Shown in pieces: positions 35,787 to 45,700 of a DNA stretch of 64,000 bases. Every line of letters starts with the position of its first letter. Positions within the stretch are counted from its first letter, which is position 1. The notes under the pieces are model-generated. The model was not told where the DNA came from and made no database searches. It was given only the letters and a program-made list of their open reading frames with translations. Made by a program: the position numbers and the translations under genes. The stretch spans positions 1 through 64,000 of the forward strand of contig CAYOWK010000008.1 in assembly GCA_964407665.1 (NCBI GenBank), in the 5' to 3' direction. The DNA comes from CAYOWK01 sp964407665 (GTDB lineage: Bacteria > Pseudomonadota > Alphaproteobacteria > Caulobacterales > Hyphomonadaceae).

Positions 35787-37199
35787 CTACTTCTCCGGAT
35801 GCGTCAGCGCCTGGTAGGTCAGGGTGCGCGCCATCGTGCCGAGGTCGTCGCCGCCCGAGCCGCCCATGCGCTGGATCATGCCCACGAAGATCAGGTCGTT
35901 CGTGGGATCGACCCAGAACCAGGTGCCGGCTGCGCCGCCCCAGCTGATCGAGCCATCGCCCTGCAGCGAACCTGCCGCGCGCGCATCGTTCACGACCTGG
36001 AAGTCGAGACCGAAGCCCACTGCCTCGTTGAAGGCGGCGGCGGCCGTTCCGTTGGAGTTCACAAGGACGCTCTTGGGAATGACGTTCGTGCCCATCAGCT
36101 CGACGGTGGCCGGCGCGAGAATGCGCACGCCGTCCAGCTCGCCGCCATTGACCAGCATCTGGCTGAAGCGCGCATAGTCCATCGTGGTGGAGACCAGACC
36201 GCCGCCGCCGCTTTCGGTCGGAGGCGGCTGGATGTAGTCCGGCATGGCGATGCCGAAGAGTTCCTTCGCCTCGACGATCTTTGCCTGATCCCGGTCGTAG
36301 AGATAGACACTGGCCAGACGGCTCGCCTTGCCGGCGCCGGTCGAGAACGCGGTGTCGGTCATCTTCAGCGGCTTGAAGATCTGCTCGTCGAGATAGGTGC
36401 TGAACTTCTGGCCGGACAGCTTCTCGACAATGTAGCCCTGAATGTCGACGGACGAGGAATAGTACCAGTTCGTGCCCGGCTGGAACATCAGCGGGATGGT
36501 GGCGATCCGGTCGATCATCTGCTGGAGGCTGGTAGACGCCAGCACTTCCTTCTGGCGGAACATCTTGTCGACGGGATGCTCGTCAGCGAGGCCGTAGCCG
36601 AAGCCTGCGGTGTGGCTCATCACCTCGCGCATGGTGGGCGGGCGCTTCATGTCCTCGAGAACCAGGCTTCCGTCGGCGTTGATCGACTTGACGACCCGCA
36701 GGTTCTTGAACTCCGGCACGTAGCGCGTGACCGGATCGTCGAGGCGCCACTTGCCGTCCTCGAACAGCTTCATCATCGCCACGCCCGTGATCGGCTTGGT
36801 CATCGAGTAGATGCGGAAGATGGCGTCTTCCGTCATCGGCTTGCCGGTTTCGAGGCTGGCCTTGCCGTAGGTCTTGAAGGAGACGATCTGGCCGTGCCGG
36901 GCGAGCAGCGTGGTCATGCCGGCGACGCGTCCGTCGGTGACCACCTTCGCCATGTAGTCGTCGAGCTTCTTGAGGCGTGCGCTGTCAAAGCCGACGGCTT
37001 CCGGGCTGGCGGCCGCCACGAGCGGCTTCGCGCGCGGCGCAGCGTGCTTGGCCATCATCTCCGCATGCATCGCGTGCATTTCGTGCACCGGCGGCGGCGG
37101 ATGACCGGCTCCGTGCGCGCCCGGCGGCGGACCGTTCGGGTGCGCGCAGGAGGCGAGCAACAGGGCAGTCAGCGCGGATGCGCAGGTAAGGCGAAGCAT
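35787..37199 (-). CDS. Serine hydrolase, beta-lactamase/class C-like lipoprotein
   Basis: 470 residues. Lipoprotein signal ends LLLASC. A His/Met/Pro-rich linker (HEMHAMHAEMMAKHAAPRA) follows, which could bind metal. The beta-lactamase fold has the nucleophile motif SMTK (Ser132, Lys135) and a tyrosine in WYYSSS. Members are esterases, D-aminopeptidases or penicillin-binding-like enzymes, so resistance should not be assumed. The gene is preceded by structured repeat copy 3 in the same orientation, with about 220 bases between. Confidence 0.88.
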   Translation of the reverse strand: MLRLTCASALTALLLASCAHPNGPPPGAHGAGHPPPPVHEMHAMHAEMMAKHAAPRAKPLVAAASPEAVGFDSARLKKLDDYMAKVVTDGRVAGMTTLLARHGQIVSFKTYGKASLETGKPMTEDAIFRIYSMTKPITGVAMMKLFEDGKWRLDDPVTRYVPEFKNLRVVKSINADGSLVLEDMKRPPTMREVMSHTAGFGYGLADEHPVDKMFRQKEVLASTSLQQMIDRIATIPLMFQPGTNWYYSSSVDIQGYIVEKLSGQKFSTYLDEQIFKPLKMTDTAFSTGAGKASRLASVYLYDRDQAKIVEAKELFGIAMPDYIQPPPTESGGGGLVSTTMDYARFSQMLVNGGELDGVRILAPATVELMGTNVIPKSVLVNSNGTAAAAFNEAVGFGLDFQVVNDARAAGSLQGDGSISWGGAAGTWFWVDPTNDLIFVGMIQRMGGSGGDDLGTMARTLTYQALTHPEK

Positions 37200-37418
37200 G
37201 TGGCGTCCTCCCAGACTTGGTCGTGTGGTCTGGCTCTGGAGCCAGTCCGTTATCTCATCGCCTTCTGCGAGCGTCCGCTCGCGGGCCATCCGCCTGACCA
37301 TCCCCTGCCTTGCCCTCCGCGACAAGGCGGGCGGAAGCGCGATTGCAGGATTTCGGCGCGGCGGGTTTCGGGAAACCGAGCCTGCCGTCGCGTCGCATGC
37401 GGGCATGCCGCCCCGGCG

Positions 37419-37573
37419 GGACCGGCTTTCGCCGTCCGTGATGCTGTCGTTCTCCTCCTGAAGACGGGAGGACGGGGCGCGTGAGAACGCGCCGACTTGT
37501 ATAAGCTGCCAGCGTCGCCGCTGGCCGGTTGCGTGTTCCCACGCGCCCCGTGTCAGACGTTTGGCCCGGCGGT
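37419..37573 (-). repeat. Structured dispersed repeat, copy 3
   Basis: On the minus strand the outer stem GGGGCGCGTG (from 37549) pairs with CACGCGCCCC. The inner hairpin is CCAGCG-GCGA-CGCTGG: its stem differs from copy 1 at paired positions and its loop is again of GNRA type. The final helix is GGACGGC-GAAA-GCCGGTCC. The flank at 37550-37573 also matches the left flank of copy 1, so copies 1 and 3 share a longer boundary than copy 2. Confidence 0.75.
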
Positions 37574-37709
37574 TGGTGCGCACTTTTTAGTGCTCATCCC
37601 CGTCCCGGTGTCACGCGCATGAGCGCCGACGCCCATGGTCACCCCCGGTTTGGATCAATTCCGGGGACAGGTGTTTCAGACCGCCGCTTGTGGCTGCTTC
37701 CCTGGGCCC

Positions 37710-37750
37710 CTCCTTCGAGACGCGCCCTTTCGGGCGCTCCTCAGGATGAG
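37710..37750. repeat. REP-like palindrome (TCGAAGG...CATCCTGAG family)
   Basis: CTCCTTCGAG, an inner GCGCCC-TTTC-GGGCGC hairpin and CTCAGGATGAG. Inverted relative to the 25821-25856 copy. It stands in the 37.6-38.1 kb gap, which otherwise contains no gene. Confidence 0.6.
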
Positions 37751-37910
37751 CCGCTCGGAAGCAGCCGGAGCGGTAGTCGCCGCGCCGTCCGAGCTTCTGG
37801 CGTTCGATGTTTCGGTGGCCACCGAACCCTCCCGTGCCAGACGCGAGGGAAGAATGCGGGAGATGGATACCCGGTCGGATTGAAGGGGTGAGTATTCTAC
37901 AGCAAGAGGG

Positions 37911-38043
37911 TGTCATCCTCGGGTAAGCGCAGCGCATCCCGAGGATCCCGGTTGGGGATGACGGGGACTGTCAGCGACAGTTCCCGTCCTGACTCAACCG
38001 GGATTCCCGGGATGAGCGGCTTCGCCGCTTACCCGGGAATGAC
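37911..38043. repeat. 133-bp giant imperfect palindrome (REPIN-like)
   Basis: The left arm starts GTCATCCTCGGGTAAGCG and the right arm ends CGCTTACCCGGGAATGAC, its near-perfect inverse (16 of 18). The arms continue inward through CATCCCGAGGAT/ATTCCCGGGATG and GATCCCGGTTG/CAACCGGGATT to a 12-bp core ACGGGGACTGTC/GACAGTTCCCGT around a 3-base AGC loop. The right arm has an extra small hairpin (AGCGGC-TTCG-CCGCT). The whole can fold into one long cruciform. Confidence 0.8.
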
Positions 38044-38127
38044 AACGCCTGTTGGCGCCTTCACTTTGCGTGTCACGCAGCCCAGACCCAGCCGAATTCG
38101 GCCGGGTCTGTCCCGCACTTTTCGAAC

Positions 38128-39261
38128 CTACAGGCTGGGGTCGATCAGGAATTTCTCGCCGGTCGACTTGCGGTTGTAGGCCTTGATGATCTCCGGGTTC
38201 AGGGCGTCCGTGAGTGAGATCGTGCTGGTGTAGTGGCTGGCGAAGGTCGTCTTCAACTCGGCGAGGACGCGGTCCTTCATCGCTTGCACCTTCTGCGGGC
38301 CAACTTTCTGGAGGAACGGCGTCAGCAGATAGCCGCCCACGCCCCAGGCCATGCCGACGCCCGGGCCGATCATCGTCGGGCTCATGTCGAGGCGGCCGTA
38401 GATGTAGACCTGCTTGTGCACCGACGAACCGTAGCGGCTGTATTCCTTGGCGGTGCGGTTCACGGCGGCTTCCATCGCCATGACGATCTGGCCGGCGAGC
38501 GGGCCGCCGCCGATGGCGTCGAAGGCGATCGTGGCGCCGGTTTCGGCCAGCGCATCGATCAGCTCGGCCATGAAGTTCGGCGAGGACGAGTTCACGATGA
38601 CCTTCGCGCCGATGTCCTTCAGGATTTTCGCCTGCTCGTCGGAGCGCACGATATTCACCAGCGAGACGCCGTCGGCGAGGCAGATCTTGTTGAGCATCTG
38701 GCCGAGGTTGGAGGCTGCAGCCGTGTGGACCAGCGCCTTGTGGCCTTCGGCACGCATGGTTTCAGGCATCGACAGCGCCGTCAGCGGGTTGACGAAGCAG
38801 CTGGCGCCGTCCGCCGCCGTGGCGCCCTCGGGCAGCACCATGATGTCCTGCAGGCGGAGCTTGCGGTAGGTGGCGTACATCGAGCCGCCAAGGCCCGTGA
38901 CCGTCTTGCCGATCAGGGCCTGGGCTTCCGGCGACGAACCGGCGGCAACCACGACGCCCGCGCCTTCATTGCCAACCTGCATCGGCTGGTCGAGGCGCGA
39001 GGCCATGCCGCGGATGGCGGCTTCGGAAACCGGGGCGGTGACGACAGCGCCGGCGCCCGAACCCGTGACCTTCATGGCCGAGAGGTCGGCCGGGCCGATC
39101 AGGAGGCCGAGGTCGGAGGGGTTGATCGGGCTGGCCTGGACCTTGATGACGACGTCGCTCTCCTTGGGCTCCGGCACGGGCTGGGGCGCGAGGCGGAGTT
39201 CGAGTTCGCCGCTGGATTTGAGGGTCGAAAGCAGCTGAAGCCCGGGCGCCAGATCCGTCAT
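38128..39261 (-). CDS. Zinc-binding-dehydrogenase-like (MDR) oxidoreductase
   Basis: 377 residues of the medium-chain reductase superfamily. The GroES-like N-terminal part has VVIKVQASPINPSDLGLLIG and VGNEGAGVVVAAG. The Rossmann part has ALVHTAAASNLGQMLNKI, VNIVRSDEQAKILKDIGAKVIVN and ATIAFDAIGGG. The cysteine zinc ligands of alcohol dehydrogenases are absent, suggesting a zinc-free quinone or enoyl reductase. AGGAG precedes ATG 39261. Divergent from aroC across a shared palindromic motif. Confidence 0.88.
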   Translation of the reverse strand: MTDLAPGLQLLSTLKSSGELELRLAPQPVPEPKESDVVIKVQASPINPSDLGLLIGPADLSAMKVTGSGAGAVVTAPVSEAAIRGMASRLDQPMQVGNEGAGVVVAAGSSPEAQALIGKTVTGLGGSMYATYRKLRLQDIMVLPEGATAADGASCFVNPLTALSMPETMRAEGHKALVHTAAASNLGQMLNKICLADGVSLVNIVRSDEQAKILKDIGAKVIVNSSSPNFMAELIDALAETGATIAFDAIGGGPLAGQIVMAMEAAVNRTAKEYSRYGSSVHKQVYIYGRLDMSPTMIGPGVGMAWGVGGYLLTPFLQKVGPQKVQAMKDRVLAELKTTFASHYTSTISLTDALNPEIIKAYNRKSTGEKFLIDPSL

Positions 39262-39344
39262 GGTGGTCTCCTGAAGTGTCTGAAGTTGCATATGCAGGGT
39301 TTATGGACCGGCGACGCGCCGAACGCCAGCACTCTTCCGCCCCC

Positions 39345-39366
39345 GGCCAGACTGTTCAAGTCTTGC
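39345..39366. promoter_or_regulatory. Palindromic motif shared with the 9.9 kb intergenic region
   Basis: AGACT-GTTCA-AGTCT (39349-39363) is a perfect palindrome of 5-base arms. With flanks GGCC and TGC it matches 9907-9928 at 20 of 22 positions. It lies between the divergent MDR and aroC genes, 25 bases before the aroC start. Confidence 0.5.
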
Positions 39367-39390
39367 GTTTTGCGCTTCAAGCTCCGCGAC

Positions 39391-40479
39391 ATGTCTCACA
39401 ATACGTTCGGCCATCTGTTTCGCGTGACAACCTGGGGCGAAAGCCACGGACCGGCTCTGGGCTGCGTGGTGGACGGCTGCCCTCCCGGTCTGAAGCTGAC
39501 CGAGGCCGACCTCCAGCACTGGCTCGACCGGCGCAAGCCCGGCGGCTCGCGATTCGTCACCCAGCGCCAGGAAGAGGACAGGGTTCGCATTCTGTCTGGC
39601 GTATTCGAGGATGAACGCACGGGTGGTCCCGTGACGACGGGCACGCCGATCTCGCTGATGATCGAGAACACCGACCAGCGCTCCAAGGACTATTCCGAAA
39701 TCCGTGACGCCTATCGCCCAGGCCATGCCGATTTCTCCTACGATCAGAAGTACGGCGTGCGCGACTATCGCGGCGGCGGGCGCTCGTCGGCGCGGGAGAC
39801 GGCGGCGCGTGTGGCGGCTGGCGGCGTCGCGCGCGCGGCGCTGGGCGCCGGAATCACCATCCGTGCCGCTGTCGTGCAGATCGGCGAGAAGACCATCGAC
39901 CGGTCTCGCTGGGACTGGGCGACGTGCGAGACCAACCCGTTCTGGTGCCCGGATCCCGTAGCGGCCGTCGAGTGGGAGACCTATCTGGACGGCGTGCGGA
40001 AATCCGGCTCGTCCGTCGGCGCGATTGTCGAGGTGGTCGCCGAGGGCGTGCCGCCGGGCTGGGGCGCGCCGATCTATGGCAAGCTGGACGGAGAGCTGGC
40101 CGGCGCCATGATGAGCATCAACGCCGTGAAGGGCGTCGAGATCGGCGCGGGCTTCGCAAGCGCGGCCCTGAGCGGCGAAGCGAACGCCGACGAGATGCGC
40201 AATGACGGCAATGGAGTCGCTTTCCTCAGCAACAACAATGGCGGCGTGCTGGGCGGCATCTCGACCGGCCAGCCGGTGGTGGTGCGCATCGCCTTCAAGC
40301 CGACCTCGTCGATCCTGACGCCGCGCCAGTCGGTTACCAAGGATGGCGTCGAGACGGATATCCGCACCAAGGGCCGCCACGACCCCTGCGTCGGCATTCG
40401 CGGTGCGCCGGTGGCGGAGGCCATGATGGCCTGCGTGCTGGCGGACCAGAAGCTGCGCCACAGGGGCCAGGTCGGCTGA
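39391..40479 (+). CDS. aroC: Chorismate synthase
   Basis: 362 residues. Last enzyme of the shikimate pathway, converting EPSP to chorismate with reduced FMN. Signatures GESHGPALGCVVDGCPPGL, YRPGHADFSYDQKYGVRDYRGGGRSSARET and RHDPCVGIRGAPVAEAM are intact. The start ATG 39391 gives the usual MSHNTFGHLFRV beginning. No clear ribosome-binding site; the palindromic motif is just upstream. Confidence 0.97.
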   Translation: MSHNTFGHLFRVTTWGESHGPALGCVVDGCPPGLKLTEADLQHWLDRRKPGGSRFVTQRQEEDRVRILSGVFEDERTGGPVTTGTPISLMIENTDQRSKDYSEIRDAYRPGHADFSYDQKYGVRDYRGGGRSSARETAARVAAGGVARAALGAGITIRAAVVQIGEKTIDRSRWDWATCETNPFWCPDPVAAVEWETYLDGVRKSGSSVGAIVEVVAEGVPPGWGAPIYGKLDGELAGAMMSINAVKGVEIGAGFASAALSGEANADEMRNDGNGVAFLSNNNGGVLGGISTGQPVVVRIAFKPTSSILTPRQSVTKDGVETDIRTKGRHDPCVGIRGAPVAEAMMACVLADQKLRHRGQVG

Positions 40480-40572
40480 CAGGCTGCCAGCCGGGGGTGA
40501 ACCTGCGCTTCAGACCCGGTTCAGGTTGGAAACGCGACATTGCGGTCTGTAAACCGCGAAGGAGCGTCCCTC

Positions 40573-41193
40573 ATGCGCCTGAAGCTTGCCGCCCTCTCCA
40601 TCGTCGCACTCGCGGCGGCCCTGCCCGCCGCCGCCCAGCACGGGCGCGATCGCCACTATGACCAGGGCTATGGTCAGGACTACCGCGGCCAGGATTACCG
40701 GTACGAAGAGTGCCGCAACGAGGCGAAGAAGAAGCAGGCTGTGGGGGCCGTTATCGGCGGCCTGATCGGCGGCGTGGCGGGCAACAAGATCGCGGCGCGC
40801 AATGCCCAGGATGAAGGCGCCGTCCTTGGTGCTGTCGTAGGGGCAATCGCCGGCTCGCAGATCGCGAAATCGAAGGCCGATTGCGATCGTCGCGAGGATC
40901 GTTACGGTTATGTGAACGATCCCGAGTACGACGATCGATACTATTCAAACGGTTTTAATACTAACGAATACTACCCCGACGACCAGTACAGAGGTGAGGC
41001 GTCTGGTCGCGGCATATGGCGAAACGACGAGCTTGCGGGCGGTCGCAGCGTTGCATATAACAATCGTTACAAACATGAACGGGACTGCACGGACGTGGTG
41101 CAGATCACGCGTCTCCCTGACGGAAGAGAAGTTCATAGAGCAGTCGAAGTTTGCCGCTCGGGCGGCGATGGAGACTGGGATATTCGTGACTAG
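40573..41193 (+). CDS. Glycine-zipper 2TM-domain exported protein
   Basis: 206 residues. Signal peptide (1-22, AALPAAAQ). A Tyr/Gly/Gln-rich segment follows, then the glycine zipper AVGAVIGGLIGGVAGNKIAARNAQDEGAVLGAVVGAIAGSQI (two glycine-patterned helices), flanked by cysteines (EECRNE, KADCDRRED). The C-terminal part is Tyr/Asp-rich with CTDVVQITRLPDGREVHRAVEVC. Glycine-zipper proteins such as SlyB/YgdR relatives associate with the outer membrane; the exact role is unknown. The last 250 bases are less GC-rich than the rest. Confidence 0.82.
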   Translation: MRLKLAALSIVALAAALPAAAQHGRDRHYDQGYGQDYRGQDYRYEECRNEAKKKQAVGAVIGGLIGGVAGNKIAARNAQDEGAVLGAVVGAIAGSQIAKSKADCDRREDRYGYVNDPEYDDRYYSNGFNTNEYYPDDQYRGEASGRGIWRNDELAGGRSVAYNNRYKHERDCTDVVQITRLPDGREVHRAVEVCRSGGDGDWDIRD

Positions 41194-41268
41194 CGACTTG
41201 CCGTTCGCGTAAAGCGGGGCGGGTCCGAAAATTCAGGCCCGTCCCCCCAACCCAGGGCCTGGATGAAG

Positions 41269-41300
41269 ATGGGCGGTCCTGCGCAAGCAGGGCCGCCCAT
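41269..41300. terminator. Bidirectional hairpin between convergent genes
   Basis: A 14-bp stem ATGGGCGGTCCTGC/GCAGGGCCGCCCAT (one T-G pair) closes a GCAA tetraloop between the glycine-zipper gene and tlyA, which face each other. There is no long T run, so strength is uncertain. Confidence 0.6.
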
Positions 41301-41328
41301 TGGATTTCCGGGGACCGGTTTTGCCCGC

Positions 41329-42075
41329 TTACGACCTCACCGCCAGGAACAGGCGCTCGCGATTGCCGTCGCCGCCGGCGATGGGGCTGTCGGTCCACGC
41401 CTGGATGGTCCAGCCAGCCGACGCCAGCCAGGCCTCGAAGCCGCGTTCGGCCGCCTCGACCGCAGCCGTATCCTTCACCAGCCCGCCCTTCCCGATGTTC
41501 GCCGGCCCGACCTCGAACTGCGGCTTGAACAACGCCAGCAGGCGGGCGCCGGGCGCCGCCAGCCCCAGAGCCGCCGGCAGCACCTTTGCCAGTCCGATGA
41601 AGCTGGCGTCGCAGACGACGAGGGCCGGCGGTTCCGGGACTTCGAGAGGCGTGAGAGCGCGGGCGTCCGTCTCTTCCAGCGACACCACGCGCGGGTCGGC
41701 CGCGAGCCTTGCTGCGAGCTGGCCGTGGCCGACATCGACCGCCCAAACCCGCCGGGCGCCGCGCGCAAGCAGGACATCGGTGAAACCGCCGGTGGAGGCC
41801 CCAACATCGAGACAGGCGAGCCCGGCCGGGTCGACGCCGAATACGTCGAGTCCATGGACCAGCTTCAGGCCGCCGCGCGACACCCACGGGTGCGGGGGTT
41901 CATAGGCGATGAGGGTGTCGGCCGAAACGGTCTGGCCCGGCTTGGCGGCGGTTCGCCCGTCGACCTGAACCTTGCCCGCCTCGATGGCGGCGCGCGCCTG
42001 GGCGCGGGACGTCGCCAGCCCACGGCTCACGAGTTCGATATCGAGGCGTCTTTCCCTTGCGTCCTGACGATCCAT
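41329..42075 (-). CDS. tlyA: TlyA-family rRNA 2'-O-methyltransferase
   Basis: 248 residues. The N-terminal S4 RNA-binding domain reads RRLDIELVSRGLATSRAQARAAIEAGKVQVDG. An FtsJ-like methyltransferase follows, with PWVSRGGLKLVHGLD, CLDVGASTGGFTDVLLARGA (SAM loop), AVDVGHGQLA, VVCDASFIGL and ALFKPQFEVG. TlyA methylates ribose in rRNA and can influence capreomycin sensitivity; some members are called hemolysins. Often found beside dxs, though here it is 10 kb away. Confidence 0.94.
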   Translation of the reverse strand: MDRQDARERRLDIELVSRGLATSRAQARAAIEAGKVQVDGRTAAKPGQTVSADTLIAYEPPHPWVSRGGLKLVHGLDVFGVDPAGLACLDVGASTGGFTDVLLARGARRVWAVDVGHGQLAARLAADPRVVSLEETDARALTPLEVPEPPALVVCDASFIGLAKVLPAALGLAAPGARLLALFKPQFEVGPANIGKGGLVKDTAAVEAAERGFEAWLASAGWTIQAWTDSPIAGGDGNRERLFLAVRS

Positions 42076-42180
42076 GATGATGTTCCGGGAACCCTTCGCG
42101 CTGCTGCACCTTTAGTTGCTGGCGAGGGACGGGCGCAATGATGGCGCCCCGCCTAGGAACGCCGACCCGGAGACAATTCC

Positions 42181-42723
42181 ATGCGCCTGCTCCTGCTCTC
42201 GATCTCAGCCGCCGCCCTCGCCGCCGCCTGCGCCTCCGCCGAACCTCAATCCCCGCCGACGTCAGACATCGCCACAGGGATGCCGCCGGTGTCGTCGCCT
42301 CTGAAAAAGGGCGACGGTACGGATATCGGAACCGTAGAATTCACACCGTCGCAGCACGGCGTCCTGATCCGCATTCTGGCGAACCCCGGCGCACTGTCTC
42401 CCGGCTGGCATGGCGCTCACCTGCACGCCGTCGGCGACTGCTCCGACGCGGCGCTGACCAAGTCCGGCGCGCACGTCAAACATGGGGGCGGGCAGCATGG
42501 CCTGCTCAACCCCTACGGACCCGAAGAGGGCGACCTGCCGAACATCCATGCTGGGCCGGACGGCTCAGCGGCGGCCGAAATGTTCTCGTCGCTGGTGACG
42601 CTGTCGCAGCTGCAGGACGCGGACGGCTCCGCTGTCATCCTCCACGCAGCCCCGGACGATCACGTGACCCAGCCCATTGGCGGCGCCGGCGCGCGTGTGG
42701 CGTGCGCAGTGCTGCTGAAGTAA
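42181..42723 (+). CDS. sodC: Cu/Zn superoxide dismutase family lipoprotein
   Basis: 180 residues. Signal ends LAAAC (Cys17), suggesting a lipid anchor. Metal ligands are visible: His80 and His82 (GAHLHAVGDC), His98, His106, Asp118 and His155 (VILHAAPDDH). Cys87 and Cys175 would form the conserved disulfide. It should remove superoxide in the periplasm or outer membrane. The active-site arginine usual near the C-terminus is present at Arg172. Confidence 0.9.
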   Translation: MRLLLLSISAAALAAACASAEPQSPPTSDIATGMPPVSSPLKKGDGTDIGTVEFTPSQHGVLIRILANPGALSPGWHGAHLHAVGDCSDAALTKSGAHVKHGGGQHGLLNPYGPEEGDLPNIHAGPDGSAAAEMFSSLVTLSQLQDADGSAVILHAAPDDHVTQPIGGAGARVACAVLLK

Positions 42724-42727
42724 GCGC

Positions 42728-45700
42728 CTATTTGACCGCCACGACGTTGTCGTCCGAGTTGCGGTCGATCCGTTTGTTGTAGGGATCGACACCGGCGAAT
42801 TTCGGTTCGCGGTCCACGGTCAGCGTGATTGTCTGGGCGCCCGACTTCAGAGGGCGGCGCTCGAAGGCGATGACGTCTGCGGCCTTGAAGGCGCCGCGGC
42901 CCGGCTCGGCGGCAAACACGCCGATCTCGAAGTCCTCTGCCAGAGGCGCCTCGGTCTCCTTGCCCTCACCGTCGGCGTAGAGCTTTTTTGCGTCGATGGA
43001 GAGGGTGACGTCCCACTTGCCATCCGGGCGGGCGGTGACTTTTGCCTCGGTCGCCTTGGCGTCGTAGAGCGTGATCTTCTCGAAGATATCTGTGATCAGC
43101 GCTTCGTGCTGCGGTCCAGCCTCTTCGCGCAGGATCGCGAGGAAGTCGGTGGTGCGCGGGTATGGCGCGCCCTTGAACGCAAAGCGCTCGATCAGGCGCG
43201 AGAGGGCGCGGTTGACGGCTTCGTCGCCGATCTCGTTGCGCAGGAAGTACATGGCCACCCCGCCCTTGCGGTAGTGGACATAGCCCTGGTTCTCGACGCG
43301 CATCAGCGGCAGTTCCTCGATCACTTCGCTGCCGCGCGAGCGCAGGTAGCTGTCGAGCTCGTAGCGCAGGAAGCGGCGCACCTGGTCGGGGCCGTCGATC
43401 TCCTCCATCACCAGCAGCGCCGAGTACGAGGCGAACGTCTCCGAGAGCATGGTCGACCCCTGCATATCGGCGCCGATCACCTGGTGCGCCCACCACTGGT
43501 GAGCCAGCTCGTGGGCGATGACGTAGGTGACAAAGTCGATCTTGCTGGTGTCGAGTGCGGCCTCCTTGTCGTCATACCGCGAGATGAAGCCGATGGCCTC
43601 CGAATAGGGGACCGTGTTGGCGAAGGCCTGCGCGAAGCTGGCGTAGCGCGGGAATTCCAGGATCCGCATCTGCTTGAACTGGTAGGGCGAGAACTCGCGC
43701 TCGAACACCTCGAAGGAGACCTTCATGGCGCGGATCATGCGGTCGACATTGTAGGGGTGGCGTTCGTCGTAATAGACGGCGAGATCGATGTCGTTCCACT
43801 TGTCGCGCTTCACCTCGTAGTCGGCCGACTGCATCGAGAAGAAGTTGAGGATCGGCGCGTCGGTGCGGAAGCGCGCGGTGCGGCGGCCGTCCTTCGTTTC
43901 ATCGGAAACGAGATAACCCGGCGCGATCGGCGTCTGGTTCGCCACCGTAGATACGGTGATGTCGGCGTTCACCCAGTCCGCGTCGTGGCGGATGTAGCTG
44001 ACGGCAAGCGCGCTGTCGTCCTCCAGCTTGGCCATGCGAAGGTCGGGCGGCAGGCCGTACTTGCGGCGAAGGTTGCGGTCCTGCAGCGTGACGGACCGGT
44101 CGAAGCCGAGGACGGGCGCGATGTCCCGGTCGTTGATGAAGGTGCCGTTGTCGTTGACGCTGGTCAGCACGCCGCTGTTGCGGAAGCCCTTGTGTTCGAT
44201 GCGGGTGGCGAAGCGTATTTCGCGCCGCTCGCCGGGCTGCATGGGCTGCGCGAAGCTCCAGATCTGGAACGGGAAGCCCGGCTTGCCATCGGCAAAGTCC
44301 TGCTCCAGCGAGGCGCCGTCAATTTCAACGCGGTCAAGCGTGAGGTCACGCGGCCAGAGCAGGTGGATCTCGGTCAGCGGGGCGCCCGAGCGGTTCTCGA
44401 TCGAATAGGTTCCAATGGCGCTGGCTTCGTGCTCGTGCGGATGCAGATCGACGGCAAGCACGACGTCCGTGATCTTGGGCATCGGCGCACCGTCGTACTT
44501 CAGCAGCGCCTTCTCCATGTCTGCGAGATACTTCTCGGCGGCGATGGAGGGGCGATACTCGTTGAGCACGTTGGTGTTGTAGAAGATCCAGCCGCCCAGA
44601 CCGGCGAACGCGACGACCAGAACCGCCGCCAGACCACCCGCAAAGCCGGACAGCCGGCGCGGCAGGCGGCGGAGGCGCGGCATCAGTCGCGTGTCGGCTC
44701 CGCGCCGCCAGAGCGAATAGGCCAGCACGATCAGGATCAGCGAGAAGACGCACCAGTAGAGGTTGAACCACGCGGCCCCGATCCAGTAGTGGCCGTTGAG
44801 GTTCATCTCCGAGAGCGGCACGCCGGGCGTGCCGCCGAAATTGTAGAGATTGTGGTCAAAGCCCATCTGCCCGAGCACGAGCGAGGAGACGAGGTAGACG
44901 AGCATCAGCCCCCAGCCGACGAACTTGTGCGGGGAGATCGCCTGCAGGAACACCGCCAGCGCCGCGATCTGGAACGAGAAGATCATGGCCGGAACGGCGT
45001 AGGCGGTCAGATACTGGTCCAGGCGGATGGCGGTGAAGCCTTTGGCGAGCTGGACGCCGACGCCAGCAAGGACGCTGATGGCGATGGACGCCGCCAGAAC
45101 AAGGGTGAGAGCGAGGATCTTGGGCGTGACGAACGTCCAGTCCGGCGCCGGGGTCGAATCGATGATGTCGTGGATGCGCCGCTCGCGGTCGCGCCAGACC
45201 AGCTCGCCGGCATAGTAGGTGGCGATGATCATCGGGATGATCGAAAAGGCACCGAACAGGGTCTCCGCCATCAGCAGCGTCACAGGCCAGACCTTGACGC
45301 CTCCGGCGCTTTCATCGGCGAACCAGAGGCCCCCGCCTGCATTGAAAAGGCCAATCGCCATCAGTACGATGAAGGCCGGGCTGCGGAAGATGTTGGCGGC
45401 CTCGAAGCGGGCGCGGGCCAGAACCTGTACCCAGCTTGCGCCTGCATCGAAGCGGCCACGCGCGGACAACGGAGCGCCAGCGACGCTGGCGACAGCGACC
45501 TCCCCTGACGCAGCCCGCTCACGTTTCGCCTTGCGTGCTGGACGCGCGGAGAAGCTGAAGGTGAAATAGGCGCCGGCAAGAGCCGCCAGCGCGACGCCGC
45601 CCCAGATCGCGCGGTTGATCAGCCAGAGCTCGGTGATGGGTGGAAGCCGGGTGTTGCGGTCGGACGCCGTCCAGTAGCGCGTCTCGGCGGCGATGGCGCC

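Noticed and set aside
35787..37199. Antibiotic-resistance beta-lactamase
   Set aside because: SxxK and Tyr motifs fit, but the large lipoprotein form and family breadth make an esterase or peptidase equally likely.
41329..42075. Hemolysin
   Set aside because: TlyA is sometimes called a hemolysin, but the S4 plus FtsJ layout marks an rRNA methyltransferase.
43106..45508. 800-codon plus-strand frame opposite the permease-peptidase
   Set aside because: Antisense shadow made of Arg/Asp/Val; the opposite strand has helices and a zinc site.
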